From: Planctomycetota bacterium
Lineage (GTDB): Bacteria > Patescibacteriota > Patescibacteriia > Patescibacteriales > UBA12465
Length of the DNA stretch: 15,726 nt
Reading direction: 5' to 3'
Assembly (NCBI GenBank): GCA_025453315.1
Contig: JALOQQ010000011.1
Coordinates: 1-15,726, forward strand
Shown: positions 1-6,764 of the stretch, piece after piece
How positions within the stretch are numbered: position 1 is the first letter of the stretch
Layout of the letters: each line of letters begins with the position of its first letter
Made by a program: the position numbers and the translations under genes
The notes under the pieces: model-generated
Databases searched by the model: none
Seen by the model: only the letters and a program-made list of their open reading frames with translations
What the model was told of the DNA's origin: nothing

Positions 1-48
1 GAAATACTGCCGGAAAACTTTATCAAATTTGAATCATTTAAGCCTAAA

Positions 49-1263
49 TCAATGAATATTTTTGAAAATAATATCCCTTAATTGCTTCTGATTGAAAGGT
101 TTGGCTAAAAATCCCGTAAAGCCCTCTTTTAGAAATGTATCCTGATCCACGGAAGAGGTGTACCCTGTGATGGCTATAATTGGAGTTTTGCTATAGGCTT
201 CCGTCTTTCTAATTTCCTTCATCAATTCTAATCCCCCAATACTGTCTTTTAAATTAATATCCATAAGTATAATATCATATTTAGCCTTTTTAATAGCTTC
301 TAATGTTTCTTCATAATTACTTGTATGATCCATCTTCGCAATATCATTAAGAAAATATTTCATTATATCGACATTCATCAAATAGTCTTCAACAATCAAC
401 AAATTAGGTATTGATCCCGAAGCTTTTATTGAATGATCAGTTATAGTCTTTGCTTCTTCAATTTCAGGAACAATTGCAACGAAAGGTAATGGTAATAATA
501 TTGTAAATGACGAACCTTCACCTTCTTTACTTTCAACTAAAAGCTTTCCATTTAATAATCCTACCATTTTTTGTGCTATAGTTAATCCTAATCCTGTTCC
601 TTCATATCTGCGTGTTACACCTTCACTTAATTGTCTGAATGCATCAAAAATAACATTTTGGTTCTTTTGAGGAATTCCAATGCCAGTATCAATAACTTTA
701 ATTGCGCAGAATTTACTTTGTAACTCATCTATAAACTCTTCAACAACTATTCTTATCCCCCCATTTTCTGTGTACTTAATAGCATTATCCAAAAGATTTC
801 TAAATATCTGTTCTAAAAGCTTCTCATCAGATGATACTATTAAATCTTCCTTAAAAATTTCAATTTCAAACGAAAGTCCTTTTTCTTTTGATATACTCTT
901 ATAACTATAATCAAGATATCTTACGAAATGAGATACATTAATATCAGTATTATTTACTTTTATTCTTTCAGATTCTAAATCAGAAAGTTCAATAATTGAG
1001 TTTAAAGTATTTAAAAGCCTGTAACTTGATTTAATAATTTTATTAGACATCTTTAAAACCAGACCTTTAAGACCAGAGTCGCTAATTAAAACATTGGAAC
1101 AACCACCTAAAATAGTTAAAGCCACCTTTTCTTTTTGTTGTTCTAACCAAAGAATAGCTTCCAATAAATCATCTTTAGTTTGGATTTCAGCAAAATATTC
1201 AGCTAAACCACCAACTTGAAAAGTAGAAAATTGTGCCAAAGAAACCTGTTTTTGTATTAACAT
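49..1263 (-). CDS. Chimeric ORF: MurB N-terminus joined to hybrid histidine kinase / response regulator C-terminus
   Basis: 404 residues in one open frame ending in TGA. Residues 1-~72 are the start of UDP-N-acetylenolpyruvoylglucosamine reductase (MurB): the STFQVGG motif (13-19) and the FAD-binding loop as LGGCSNVLI (52-60; the usual Gly before Ser-Asn is Cys), then GLKGLVLKM. The remaining FAD domain and the catalytic C-terminal domain of MurB (~220 residues) are absent. From about residue 73 the sequence is a hybrid kinase: last part of the DHp helix (RLLNTLNSIIELSDLES), HATPase_c with N box (N156, N160), G1 (D192-G196), F box (F206, F209) and G2 GTGLGL (222-227), then a receiver domain with E292/D293, phospho-acceptor D335, T366 and K388. 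The His-containing H-box is missing. The kinase half resembles Bacteroidota/Ignavibacteria hybrid kinases (recollection), unusual for a CPR genome. MurB reductase activity is not expected. It could be a true fusion, a rearrangement, or a contig-end misassembly; I favour the last. Confidence 0.75.
   Translation of the reverse strand: MLIQKQVSLAQFSTFQVGGLAEYFAEIQTKDDLLEAILWLEQQKEKVALTILGGCSNVLISDSGLKGLVLKMSNKIIKSSYRLLNTLNSIIELSDLESERIKVNNTDINVSHFVRYLDYSYKSISKEKGLSFEIEIFKEDLIVSSDEKLLEQIFRNLLDNAIKYTENGGIRIVVEEFIDELQSKFCAIKVIDTGIGIPQKNQNVIFDAFRQLSEGVTRRYEGTGLGLTIAQKMVGLLNGKLLVESKEGEGSSFTILLPLPFVAIVPEIEEAKTITDHSIKASGSIPNLLIVEDYLMNVDIMKYFLNDIAKMDHTSNYEETLEAIKKAKYDIILMDINLKDSIGGLELMKEIRKTEAYSKTPIIAITGYTSSVDQDTFLKEGFTGFLAKPFNQKQLRDIIFKNIH
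1036..1056 (-). other. MurB / histidine-kinase junction
   Basis: Codons 70-76 of the chimeric ORF. MurB similarity fades after LVLKM, and kinase DHp-like sequence (KSSYRLLNTLNSI) begins within a few codons. No repeat, IS end or stop marks the join. It is the point where read-pair support should be examined. Confidence 0.6.
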
Positions 1264-1271
1264 ATAAACTC

Positions 1272-1277
1272 ATTCTA
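1272..1277 (-). promoter_or_regulatory. -10-like box close to the murB start
   Basis: TAGAAT on the minus strand, 8 nt before the ATG at 1263. It would place transcription initiation within a couple of nt of the start codon. No convincing -35 is seen. It lies just after the terminator of the upstream gene, so an own promoter is needed here. The match is common in AT-rich DNA, so it is tentative. Confidence 0.35.
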
Positions 1278-1296
1278 ACATATTTTTTTAAAAAAA

Positions 1297-1319
1297 ATAA
1301 GGAAGACTGGCTTCCTTAT
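1297..1319 (-). terminator. Rho-independent terminator of the 1327-1986 gene
   Basis: A perfect 9-bp inverted repeat (1297-1305 with 1311-1319, GGAAG/CTTCC core) with a 5-nt loop. On the minus strand it is followed directly by a run of eight T. It starts about 8 nt after the stop of the unknown gene and separates that gene from the murB chimera. Confidence 0.8.
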
Positions 1320-1326
1320 AATATAA

Positions 1327-1986
1327 TCATTTTTTCTGAATATCAACGCCTATAACCTCGAATTTTAAACCGAAATGATCTTTTATTATAAAAGAATTTC
1401 GCGGTTTAAGTTCTAAAATCGTAAAAACATTATCAAGACAATAATCATCAGAAACAACACTTCTTATTCTTTCTTTTCCCAATTCGGTTAAAACTACAGA
1501 ATCACCGCTAAGCAATCCCTCTTCGTTATTATCGTCCAGACAAGCTAGGATATTAATGGTAATTGTAAAAACATTTTTTTCACAATCTACTTTAATGCGA
1601 CGAATTTTATTATCATCGAATTTTTCATAATATTCTTTTATGGCAAGATCGACATCACTAAGAACTGTGTCAGTTCTAAAATTAAAAATTAATACACGAG
1701 TGTTCATGTCTGACGGTTCCAATTTTTCTTTTAATTCGGGCAAAGATTTGACTGAATAAAATTCCATAATAATCGCCTGAATATCGGCTATTGATAGTTC
1801 CTTTTTTTCTAAATCCTTTTTTTCTGATTGGGAAATAATTTCTTCCCAAATATAAGCCTCCACGTATTTTTCACCGTTAGTTACATTGAGAAGTTTTTCA
1901 ATTTCCTTCTCCAAACCAAATCTCAGCATTAAATAATAATACAGAGAACAAGGCCACAATGCGACTTCTTCTTGTGTTGTTGTCAT
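1327..1986 (-). CDS. Hypothetical acidic soluble protein
   Basis: 219 residues, not recognised as any family. It has no signal peptide and no membrane segment, and it is rich in Asp, Glu and Lys. The N-terminal half looks helical (LEKEIEKLLN; KKDLEKKELSIADIQAIIMEF; PELKEKLE). The C-terminal half alternates strands and short helices (TRVLIFNF; FTITINILACL; VVLTELGKERI). The segment DSVVLTELGKERIRSVV resembles the wing or last helix of a winged-helix fold, but this is too thin for a call. The gene is monocistronic: the mur operon terminator lies upstream and its own strong terminator lies just downstream. The ATG at 1986 is preceded by TAAAAT eight nt upstream. Its place between murC and murB, which often adjoin, makes it an insertion into the cluster or part of a rearranged contig end. 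Confidence 0.7.
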   Translation of the reverse strand: MTTTQEEVALWPCSLYYYLMLRFGLEKEIEKLLNVTNGEKYVEAYIWEEIISQSEKKDLEKKELSIADIQAIIMEFYSVKSLPELKEKLEPSDMNTRVLIFNFRTDTVLSDVDLAIKEYYEKFDDNKIRRIKVDCEKNVFTITINILACLDDNNEEGLLSGDSVVLTELGKERIRSVVSDDYCLDNVFTILELKPRNSFIIKDHFGLKFEVIGVDIQKK

Positions 1987-1994
1987 GACTTTCT

Positions 1995-2000
1995 ATTTTA
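1995..2000 (-). promoter_or_regulatory. -10-like box close to start of the 1327-1986 gene
   Basis: TAAAAT on the minus strand followed by 8 nt and the ATG at 1986. The spacing is the same as at 1272-1277 and 9439-9444. No good -35 lies at 16-18 nt, and AT-rich sequence makes chance matches likely. Confidence 0.3.
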
Positions 2001-2133
2001 AATTAAACATGTTTTATTTACTCATCAAATTCACAATATTATTTTAATTTTCTAAACTAATTTACTATCTTTGAAAATTTGACGAATAAATAAATTGTTC
2101 AATCATGCTTTTAAAGTGCTAATTTAACTTAAA

Positions 2134-2162
2134 ACTCTAATATATTATTACATTTTTGTCAA
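2134..2162 (-). promoter_or_regulatory. Alternative promoter for the 1327-1986 gene
   Basis: A consensus -35 TTGACA (2162-2157) is followed after 17 nt by TAGAGT (2139-2134) on the minus strand, directly downstream of the mur operon terminator. If used, it gives a 5' leader of about 140 nt with no feature I recognise. It competes with the -10-like box next to the start codon. The rest of the 259-nt gap (1987-2245) holds only this promoter, the terminator and featureless AT-rich sequence. Confidence 0.3.
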
Positions 2163-2172
2163 TCATATAATA

Positions 2173-2197
2173 AAAAACTATCAAAAAGATAGTTTTT
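2173..2197 (-). terminator. Terminator at the end of the mur/fts operon
   Basis: A perfect 10-bp inverted repeat (2173-2182 with 2188-2197; CTATC/GATAG core) with an AAAAA loop. Because the stem base is A/T only, it ends in a T run on both strands and may act in both directions. It lies about 50 nt past the murC stop and fits the end of the minus-strand operon. Confidence 0.75.
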
Positions 2198-2245
2198 AAA
2201 AATATTATTGTTTTAAGTAATGGTTATTAAAATTAATTTAGAAGC

Positions 2246-3736
2246 TTATTTCTTTAATAATTTATTGGCGATACGAAAAACATCGCCAGCCCCCATTAAA
2301 ACTACAACATCATTAGACTTAATAATAATTTTAAGCGCCTTAGTGACTTCATCTAAAGTAGAAAGATAATGAACCTCTTGCTGAATTTTACTTCTTTTAT
2401 TATGTTCTTCTATAAGTTTTACTAAATCTAGACTATGTATGGTTCCTTTTTTTTCTCGAGCTGAACCATAAATATCTAAAATTATCACTAAATCGCTTTG
2501 CTCAAAACTTTTAACAAAATCATTTAATAGGGCTTTGGTGCGAGAAAAAGTATGGGGATGAAAAATAGTAATTAAACGACCACCAACTTGATATTTATTT
2601 TTATATTTACTGCGCAAAGCTTCTAAACTAGCTTTAATTTCGGTAGGATGATGGGCATAATCATTAATCAACACCGCCTTTTTGTATTGACCCAATTCTT
2701 GCAATCTTTGTTCTGTGCCTTTAAATAAGGGGAGATTTTTTTTAATAAGACAATCTTTAACGCCTAAATTCCGAGCTGAAGCAATCACTGCTAAAGCATT
2801 ACTAATATTATGCTTCCCTGGCAAAGAAATTTTAAAATCATCAATTTTTTTACCCTGATGGAAAACCGTAAATACCTGACAAGCATCTGTAGTTTTCTGA
2901 TAATAACCGTGATAAATTTCTAACGGCAAATTTTTTAAATTATAATTTTGCTTATTAGTAGATTTTGAATTTTTAGTTATTTCAATTTTATTTAACAAAC
3001 CCAAATCATTAATTAAAGAATAATAAATAACTTTTCCTCGACAAAAACTAGCGACTCGACGCGCGCTCTCGTTATCATAATTAACCACCAAAAAACCTGA
3101 ACGAGGAATCTTTTTAACAAAATCAATAAAAACTTGTTCGTAAGATTTTCTGGTCTTAAAAAAATCTGGATGATCGTAATCAATATTATTAAGTAAAACT
3201 CCCTGCGGATTAAAATATTGTAATTTATTCTGATATTCATCAGCTTCAGCAATAAAATACTTACTATTACCAATAATACTACTACCATTAAACTGCGGTA
3301 CTCTGGAACCAACTAAAACATTCGGTTTTAAGCCGCTCTCCTTTAAAACATAACCCAACCAAGCCGTAGTAGTGGTTTTGCCATGAGAACCAATTACGGC
3401 AACACCATAGTAATCATTAAAAATAGAGCCGATTGCTTCCGCGTAGCTAATAATTTTTATTTTGCGTTTTCTTAATTCTGCCATTTCAATATTATTTTCG
3501 GCTGTAAAGGCTGAGCTATGAATTATTAAATCAACCTGACTAGGAATATTAGAAATAGCAAAACCAGAAATTACTTTAATTTTTTCTTTTTTTAAAACTT
3601 TATCCGTTACAAAAGTTTCTGGAACATCAGAACCACTAACCTGACAACCTTTTTGTGCCAAAAACTGAGCTAGCATAGTCATGCCAACTCCTTTTATGCC
3701 AATCAGATAAAAAGATTTTTTATTATTTTTATTCAT
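2246..3736 (-). CDS. murC: UDP-N-acetylmuramate--L-alanine ligase
   Basis: Cytoplasmic ATP-dependent Mur ligase adding L-Ala to UDP-MurNAc, the first step of the peptide stem. 496 residues, close to the family norm (E. coli 491). The Rossmann-like N-domain starts with GIKGVGM (13-19). The P-loop is GSHGKTTTT (116-124). The central domain has EADEY (164-168) and DYDHPDFF (186-193). The ATP-binding and C-domains show GKHNISNALA (307-316), NDYAHHPTEI (358-367), HPHTFSRT (393-400), DIYGSARE (421-428) and GAGDVFRIA (482-490). The EADEY and LNNIDYDHPDFF stretch is closer to the Mpl recycling ligase than to the MurC form EADESD, but the C-domain motifs are MurC-like and the gene sits with mraY, ftsW and murG. 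It is the last gene of the operon, 101 nt after the pseudopilin gene, and a terminator follows. I see no Shine-Dalgarno sequence. Confidence 0.93.
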   Translation of the reverse strand: MNKNNKKSFYLIGIKGVGMTMLAQFLAQKGCQVSGSDVPETFVTDKVLKKEKIKVISGFAISNIPSQVDLIIHSSAFTAENNIEMAELRKRKIKIISYAEAIGSIFNDYYGVAVIGSHGKTTTTAWLGYVLKESGLKPNVLVGSRVPQFNGSSIIGNSKYFIAEADEYQNKLQYFNPQGVLLNNIDYDHPDFFKTRKSYEQVFIDFVKKIPRSGFLVVNYDNESARRVASFCRGKVIYYSLINDLGLLNKIEITKNSKSTNKQNYNLKNLPLEIYHGYYQKTTDACQVFTVFHQGKKIDDFKISLPGKHNISNALAVIASARNLGVKDCLIKKNLPLFKGTEQRLQELGQYKKAVLINDYAHHPTEIKASLEALRSKYKNKYQVGGRLITIFHPHTFSRTKALLNDFVKSFEQSDLVIILDIYGSAREKKGTIHSLDLVKLIEEHNKRSKIQQEVHYLSTLDEVTKALKIIIKSNDVVVLMGAGDVFRIANKLLKK

Positions 3737-3753
3737 AACTAAAAACTAAATTT

Positions 3754-3783
3754 ATTCTGAATACATTAAAATGTACACAGAAT
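3754..3783 (-). other. Imperfect stem-loop between pseudopilin gene and murC
   Basis: ATTCTG and CAGAAT form outer arms, TACAT and ATGTA form inner arms, separated by a 2x2 internal loop with a TAAA apical loop. It lies in the 101-nt gap upstream of murC, and no T run follows. It could be an attenuator, an mRNA processing site or chance. Confidence 0.35.
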
Positions 3784-3837
3784 CACTAAAAACCACAAAC
3801 ATTCTGAATAATAAGAATTATAAAAAATATATAAGAA

Positions 3838-5661
3838 TTAATAACTTTGGCAAATTCCCTGAATACAATACTCTCCAGGAACAGTGCAATCAGAATCAGA
3901 AAAACAATCTCCACAAATTCCAGTACTAATATGACAATATGGCATTGGTTCAGAACAACTTCCACAGGGATTAAAACAAGTACCATCAGGATTACAGGCA
4001 GTGCCTCTTAAACAAGAAGAGCAGGAAACGTGTATATTATCCTGACCAACAACAACAAATCTTTTTCCACTTGTTGAATACACTAAATTATTACTACCCA
4101 TATTTCCTAATTCCGATTCTTGTCTTGTCCAAGTAGCACCATAATCAGAAGAATTATATATATGCCAAGGAGTATTCCATTGATCAGATGTGCCAACAGC
4201 AACTAAATATTGGCCATCTCCAGAAATCTCAACTGATTCCCAACCTCTTGGGCCAAATCCTTTAATCCAGGTAACTCCATAATCAGAAGAGGTGTAAATA
4301 TATGAACCACCATTAACTACTAAATATTGGCCACTAGTAGAAGAAGCTACGTTAATTGCATTACCATCTGTCGAAGGCAAAGTTCTTTCAATCCAAGTTA
4401 CTCCGTAATCGGATGAAGTATATAAAGTATAGTCATAATTTGTTTTAGTGGCTACTAAATATTGACCACTAGCTGAAGAAACAATATTGGCCCATGATCT
4501 ATTTACGGCTCGCTGTGTCCAAGTAGCACCAAAATCTGAGGAGGTATAAATATAACCACCCATACCACCAATAGTCGCCGCTAAATATTGACCATCATAA
4601 GAAGATGTTACCGCTGACCAATCTTGTAACGTACTGGTTCTTTGTAACCAATTTTCTCCATAATCAGAAGAAGTATAAATATAGCCACCCGTACCACCAT
4701 AGCCACCGCCACCAACAGCAACCAACATTTGTCCATTAGAAGAAGAAGCTACTTGCCACCAATTTATTCCAATAGAATCTCTGGTAACCCATGTTACTCC
4801 ATAATCTGATGAAGTATAAACGTAATCATTACCACCAACCACTAATCTTTGAGTGGTGTCAGATGATGCCACAGATCTCAAAGAATTACCAGATATTTGA
4901 CTAGCCAAAACTAAGCTTTCTCCCACAGATAAACCACTAACACAAGAATTATTATTGCAAGTTTGCCCTACTGGACATAAATCACTATTACAAACACAAA
5001 GATTGTTTTCACAAGATTGACTTATTGAACAAGTATTAGGACAAGTTCCACTACAACCATCAGGCCCCCCACATTTTCCAGAACAGTTCGGTGTACAAGA
5101 TCCACTGCCACTTCCTGCTCCATATAATTGTGCTGGCGTAGCGATATTAGCTCCCTTTGGTACTTCTTGAGATTTACCACCTAGACAGTAGGAAAGAGTA
5201 TAAGTAGAAGAATTTTCTGAGCCATAAGTATAAGCATTATTAGAAGAAGTACAATCACCGTCAGCAGGAATAGGAGCAGATGGAATATTATTGATATAGG
5301 TCTTTACCTGACCACTCTGGGGGTCGGTATAGGAGAGAGTTTCTCCGGCAACAAAGGCTGAGGCAGGAGGATAACCGTTGGCATCATTATAATAGAGCTC
5401 GAGAGCAGTTTTTAGTTGTTTAATATCAGCAATGCGTTTAGCATCACGAGCTTTTTCTCTGGCTGATTGGAGAGCTAGGACCGAGAGAGTGGCAATGATA
5501 GCAATAATTGCTATGACTACGAGGAGTTCGATGAGGGTGAAGGCAGAAGAACTTCTTTTATTATTATTTAAACTAATGTTTAAATACTTCTTACTACTTA
5601 AACCTAAGACAAAAAGTCTATTAAAATTCTTTCCCTGTTTTTTAAATAAAAACATAAACAT
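3838..5661 (-). CDS. Pseudopilin fused to a cysteine-framed Asp-box beta-propeller
   Basis: 607 residues. A 40-residue basic leader precedes a class III signal cut at A40/F41 (SSSA|FTLIELLVVIAIIAI) with Glu at mature position 5 (E45). The GspG-like helix follows (SAREKARDAKRIADIKQLK, about 66-84), then a small pilin head with C137 and C159. Residues 189-240 form a 12-Cys linker. About 260-546 is a beta-propeller with six Asp boxes (SSDxGxxW) at D286, D333, D376, D418, D460 and D506, 42-47 residues apart, alternating with seven strands of the GQYLVA type. A second 12-Cys tail covers 547-604. The propeller has no Cys. PilD-type peptidase should process it; it would be inserted in or on a type IV pilus-like fibre and display the propeller outside, with a ligand unknown. 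It starts 26 nt after murG and sits within the mur operon. The leader is longer than usual, so a later non-ATG start is possible. Confidence 0.85.
   Translation of the reverse strand: MFMFLFKKQGKNFNRLFVLGLSSKKYLNISLNNNKRSSSAFTLIELLVVIAIIAIIATLSVLALQSAREKARDAKRIADIKQLKTALELYYNDANGYPPASAFVAGETLSYTDPQSGQVKTYINNIPSAPIPADGDCTSSNNAYTYGSENSSTYTLSYCLGGKSQEVPKGANIATPAQLYGAGSGSGSCTPNCSGKCGGPDGCSGTCPNTCSISQSCENNLCVCNSDLCPVGQTCNNNSCVSGLSVGESLVLASQISGNSLRSVASSDTTQRLVVGGNDYVYTSSDYGVTWVTRDSIGINWWQVASSSNGQMLVAVGGGGYGGTGGYIYTSSDYGENWLQRTSTLQDWSAVTSSYDGQYLAATIGGMGGYIYTSSDFGATWTQRAVNRSWANIVSSASGQYLVATKTNYDYTLYTSSDYGVTWIERTLPSTDGNAINVASSTSGQYLVVNGGSYIYTSSDYGVTWIKGFGPRGWESVEISGDGQYLVAVGTSDQWNTPWHIYNSSDYGATWTRQESELGNMGSNNLVYSTSGKRFVVVGQDNIHVSCSSCLRGTACNPDGTCFNPCGSCSEPMPYCHISTGICGDCFSDSDCTVPGEYCIQGICQSY
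4024..4884 (-). repeat. Tandem Asp-box (BNR-like) propeller repeats
   Basis: Six protein repeats with a period of 42-47 residues, each with a YTSSDYGxTW strand. A seventh half-unit (LVYSTSGKRFVVVG) lacks its Asp box, so six or seven blades are predicted. The units have diverged but their order is regular, indicating old internal duplication and no recent DNA amplification. Confidence 0.85.
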
Positions 5662-5669
5662 TTATTTAA

Positions 5670-5675
5670 TTTATA
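5670..5675 (-). promoter_or_regulatory. -10-like box ahead of the pseudopilin gene
   Basis: TATAAA on the minus strand with 8 nt to the ATG at 5661. It sits within the palindrome TTATAAATTTATAA (5671-5684) in the 26-nt murG-pseudopilin gap. It might give the pseudopilin its own transcript apart from the mur operon. The match is short in very AT-rich sequence. Confidence 0.3.
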
Positions 5676-5687
5676 AATTTATAACTA

Positions 5688-6731
5688 TTACTTTAAAATA
5701 TTGTTAATAATTTTTTTCATACCTTCGAGACCATTTTTTTTGATAACTTGCTTTATATTATTCTCCATTTCTTTTTGTAAATTTTCATTTTTTAGTAATT
5801 CTTGGCAAACCTTTATGAAATTTTCTTTAGTAGCTGATTCTTTATCTAAAACTATGGCGGCTTTTTGTTCTTGAAAAATACGCGCATTATCTTCCTGATG
5901 GCTACCCGGCATTGGAATTAAAATACTAGTTTTAGCAAAAGCACTTAATTCTGTTAAAGTAGAAAGGCCACAACGAGAAACAACGACAAGCGCTTCTTTT
6001 ATTAAAACTATGAGTTCTTGATGATCAATAAATTCTCTTTGTTCATAATTAACAAAATCCAATACTTTCTTTTTCCCTACCCCACATTGATGGATAATAT
6101 AATAATTAGATAATTGACCGACACTTTGCCAAATCAATTCATTAATTTGCATAGCACCAGTAGCGCCACCAATAATTAAAAGTAATGGTAAATTATTATT
6201 TCTTCTTTTCTCTTCTTTAATATTAATTTGTAAATCTATAATATTGCCTATTAAAACAGATTTTTTACCATAATCTTTTAATGATCTTTCAAAGACCGTA
6301 GTAATAACAGCAGCAAAAGGAGCCATTAATTTATTAGCTAAACCCGAGCGAACGTCTTGTTGATGAATAATAACTGGAACACCACAAAACCAAGCCGCCC
6401 AAACCAAAGGAACGCTAATAAAAGCTCCAGCACTTATCACCAGATCGGCTTTATTTTTTCTTAACCAAATTAAAGATTGAAAAAAACCAATAACAATATT
6501 AATAATATCTAAAAAATTTAGCCAAGAAAAATAACGACGATATTTCCCTCCCCTAATAGTAAAAAAAGGAATGCCTTCCTTTGCAACAATATCTTTTTCT
6601 AAGCCATTACCACCAATAAAATAAAAATTATATTCCTCTTTTAAATCTCTATAAAGAGTAATTAAAGGAATTACTGGTCCGCCAGTTCCACCACCAGAAA
6701 TAATAATAGTTTTTGTTTTTGTTTGTATCAT
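5688..6731 (-). CDS. murG: Lipid I GlcNAc transferase (MurG)
   Basis: Peripheral inner-face membrane glycosyltransferase (GT28, GT-B) that moves GlcNAc from UDP-GlcNAc to lipid I, making lipid II. 347 residues, near the family length of ~355. The N-domain has GGGTGGPVIP (13-22) and a hydrophobic membrane-association patch (YFSWLNFLDIINIVIGFF, about 67-84), then SAGAFISVP (100-108) and HQQDVRSGLANKL (123-135; family norm HEQNAVPGLANR). The C-domain has GGATGAMQINE (188-198), SRCGLSTLTEL (252-262) and PMPGSHQEDNA (273-283). The Gly-loop His of GGTGGH is Pro (P19), which is notable because that His is implicated in E. coli catalysis or acceptor binding. Otherwise it is intact. It lies 33 nt after ftsW and has no Shine-Dalgarno sequence. 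Confidence 0.92.
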   Translation of the reverse strand: MIQTKTKTIIISGGGTGGPVIPLITLYRDLKEEYNFYFIGGNGLEKDIVAKEGIPFFTIRGGKYRRYFSWLNFLDIINIVIGFFQSLIWLRKNKADLVISAGAFISVPLVWAAWFCGVPVIIHQQDVRSGLANKLMAPFAAVITTVFERSLKDYGKKSVLIGNIIDLQINIKEEKRRNNNLPLLLIIGGATGAMQINELIWQSVGQLSNYYIIHQCGVGKKKVLDFVNYEQREFIDHQELIVLIKEALVVVSRCGLSTLTELSAFAKTSILIPMPGSHQEDNARIFQEQKAAIVLDKESATKENFIKVCQELLKNENLQKEMENNIKQVIKKNGLEGMKKIINNILK

Positions 6732-6764
6732 TTTTATTTTTTCTTGCCTTATTTTTATTTTTTA

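Noticed and set aside
1..48. Possible overlapping downstream ORF at the left edge
   Set aside because: A short open frame exists on the minus strand past the kinase stop, but it has no clear start and too few residues to judge.
680..904. Plus-strand ORF opposite the kinase domain
   Set aside because: It is antisense to clear HATPase motifs and has no recognisable protein features.
3013..3312. Minus-strand ORF inside murC in another frame
   Set aside because: Low-complexity Ile/Leu-rich translation that shadows the murC central domain.
2246..3736. Calling this gene mpl instead of murC
   Set aside because: Only the central domain is Mpl-like; the C-domain motifs and the operon support MurC.
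3786..3986. Minus-strand ORF over the pseudopilin 3' end
   Set aside because: Shadow of the Cys-rich tail frame; no family features, and the main frame is well supported.
4024..4884. CRISPR-like or recent DNA tandem repeat
   Set aside because: The repeats are at protein level with diverged DNA and a period of ~130 nt; there are no spacers or identical repeat units. No CRISPR, tRNA, rRNA or insertion sequence was seen anywhere in the window.
5432..5707. Plus-strand ORF opposite the pilin N-terminus
   Set aside because: Antisense to the prepilin signal and helix; no independent support.
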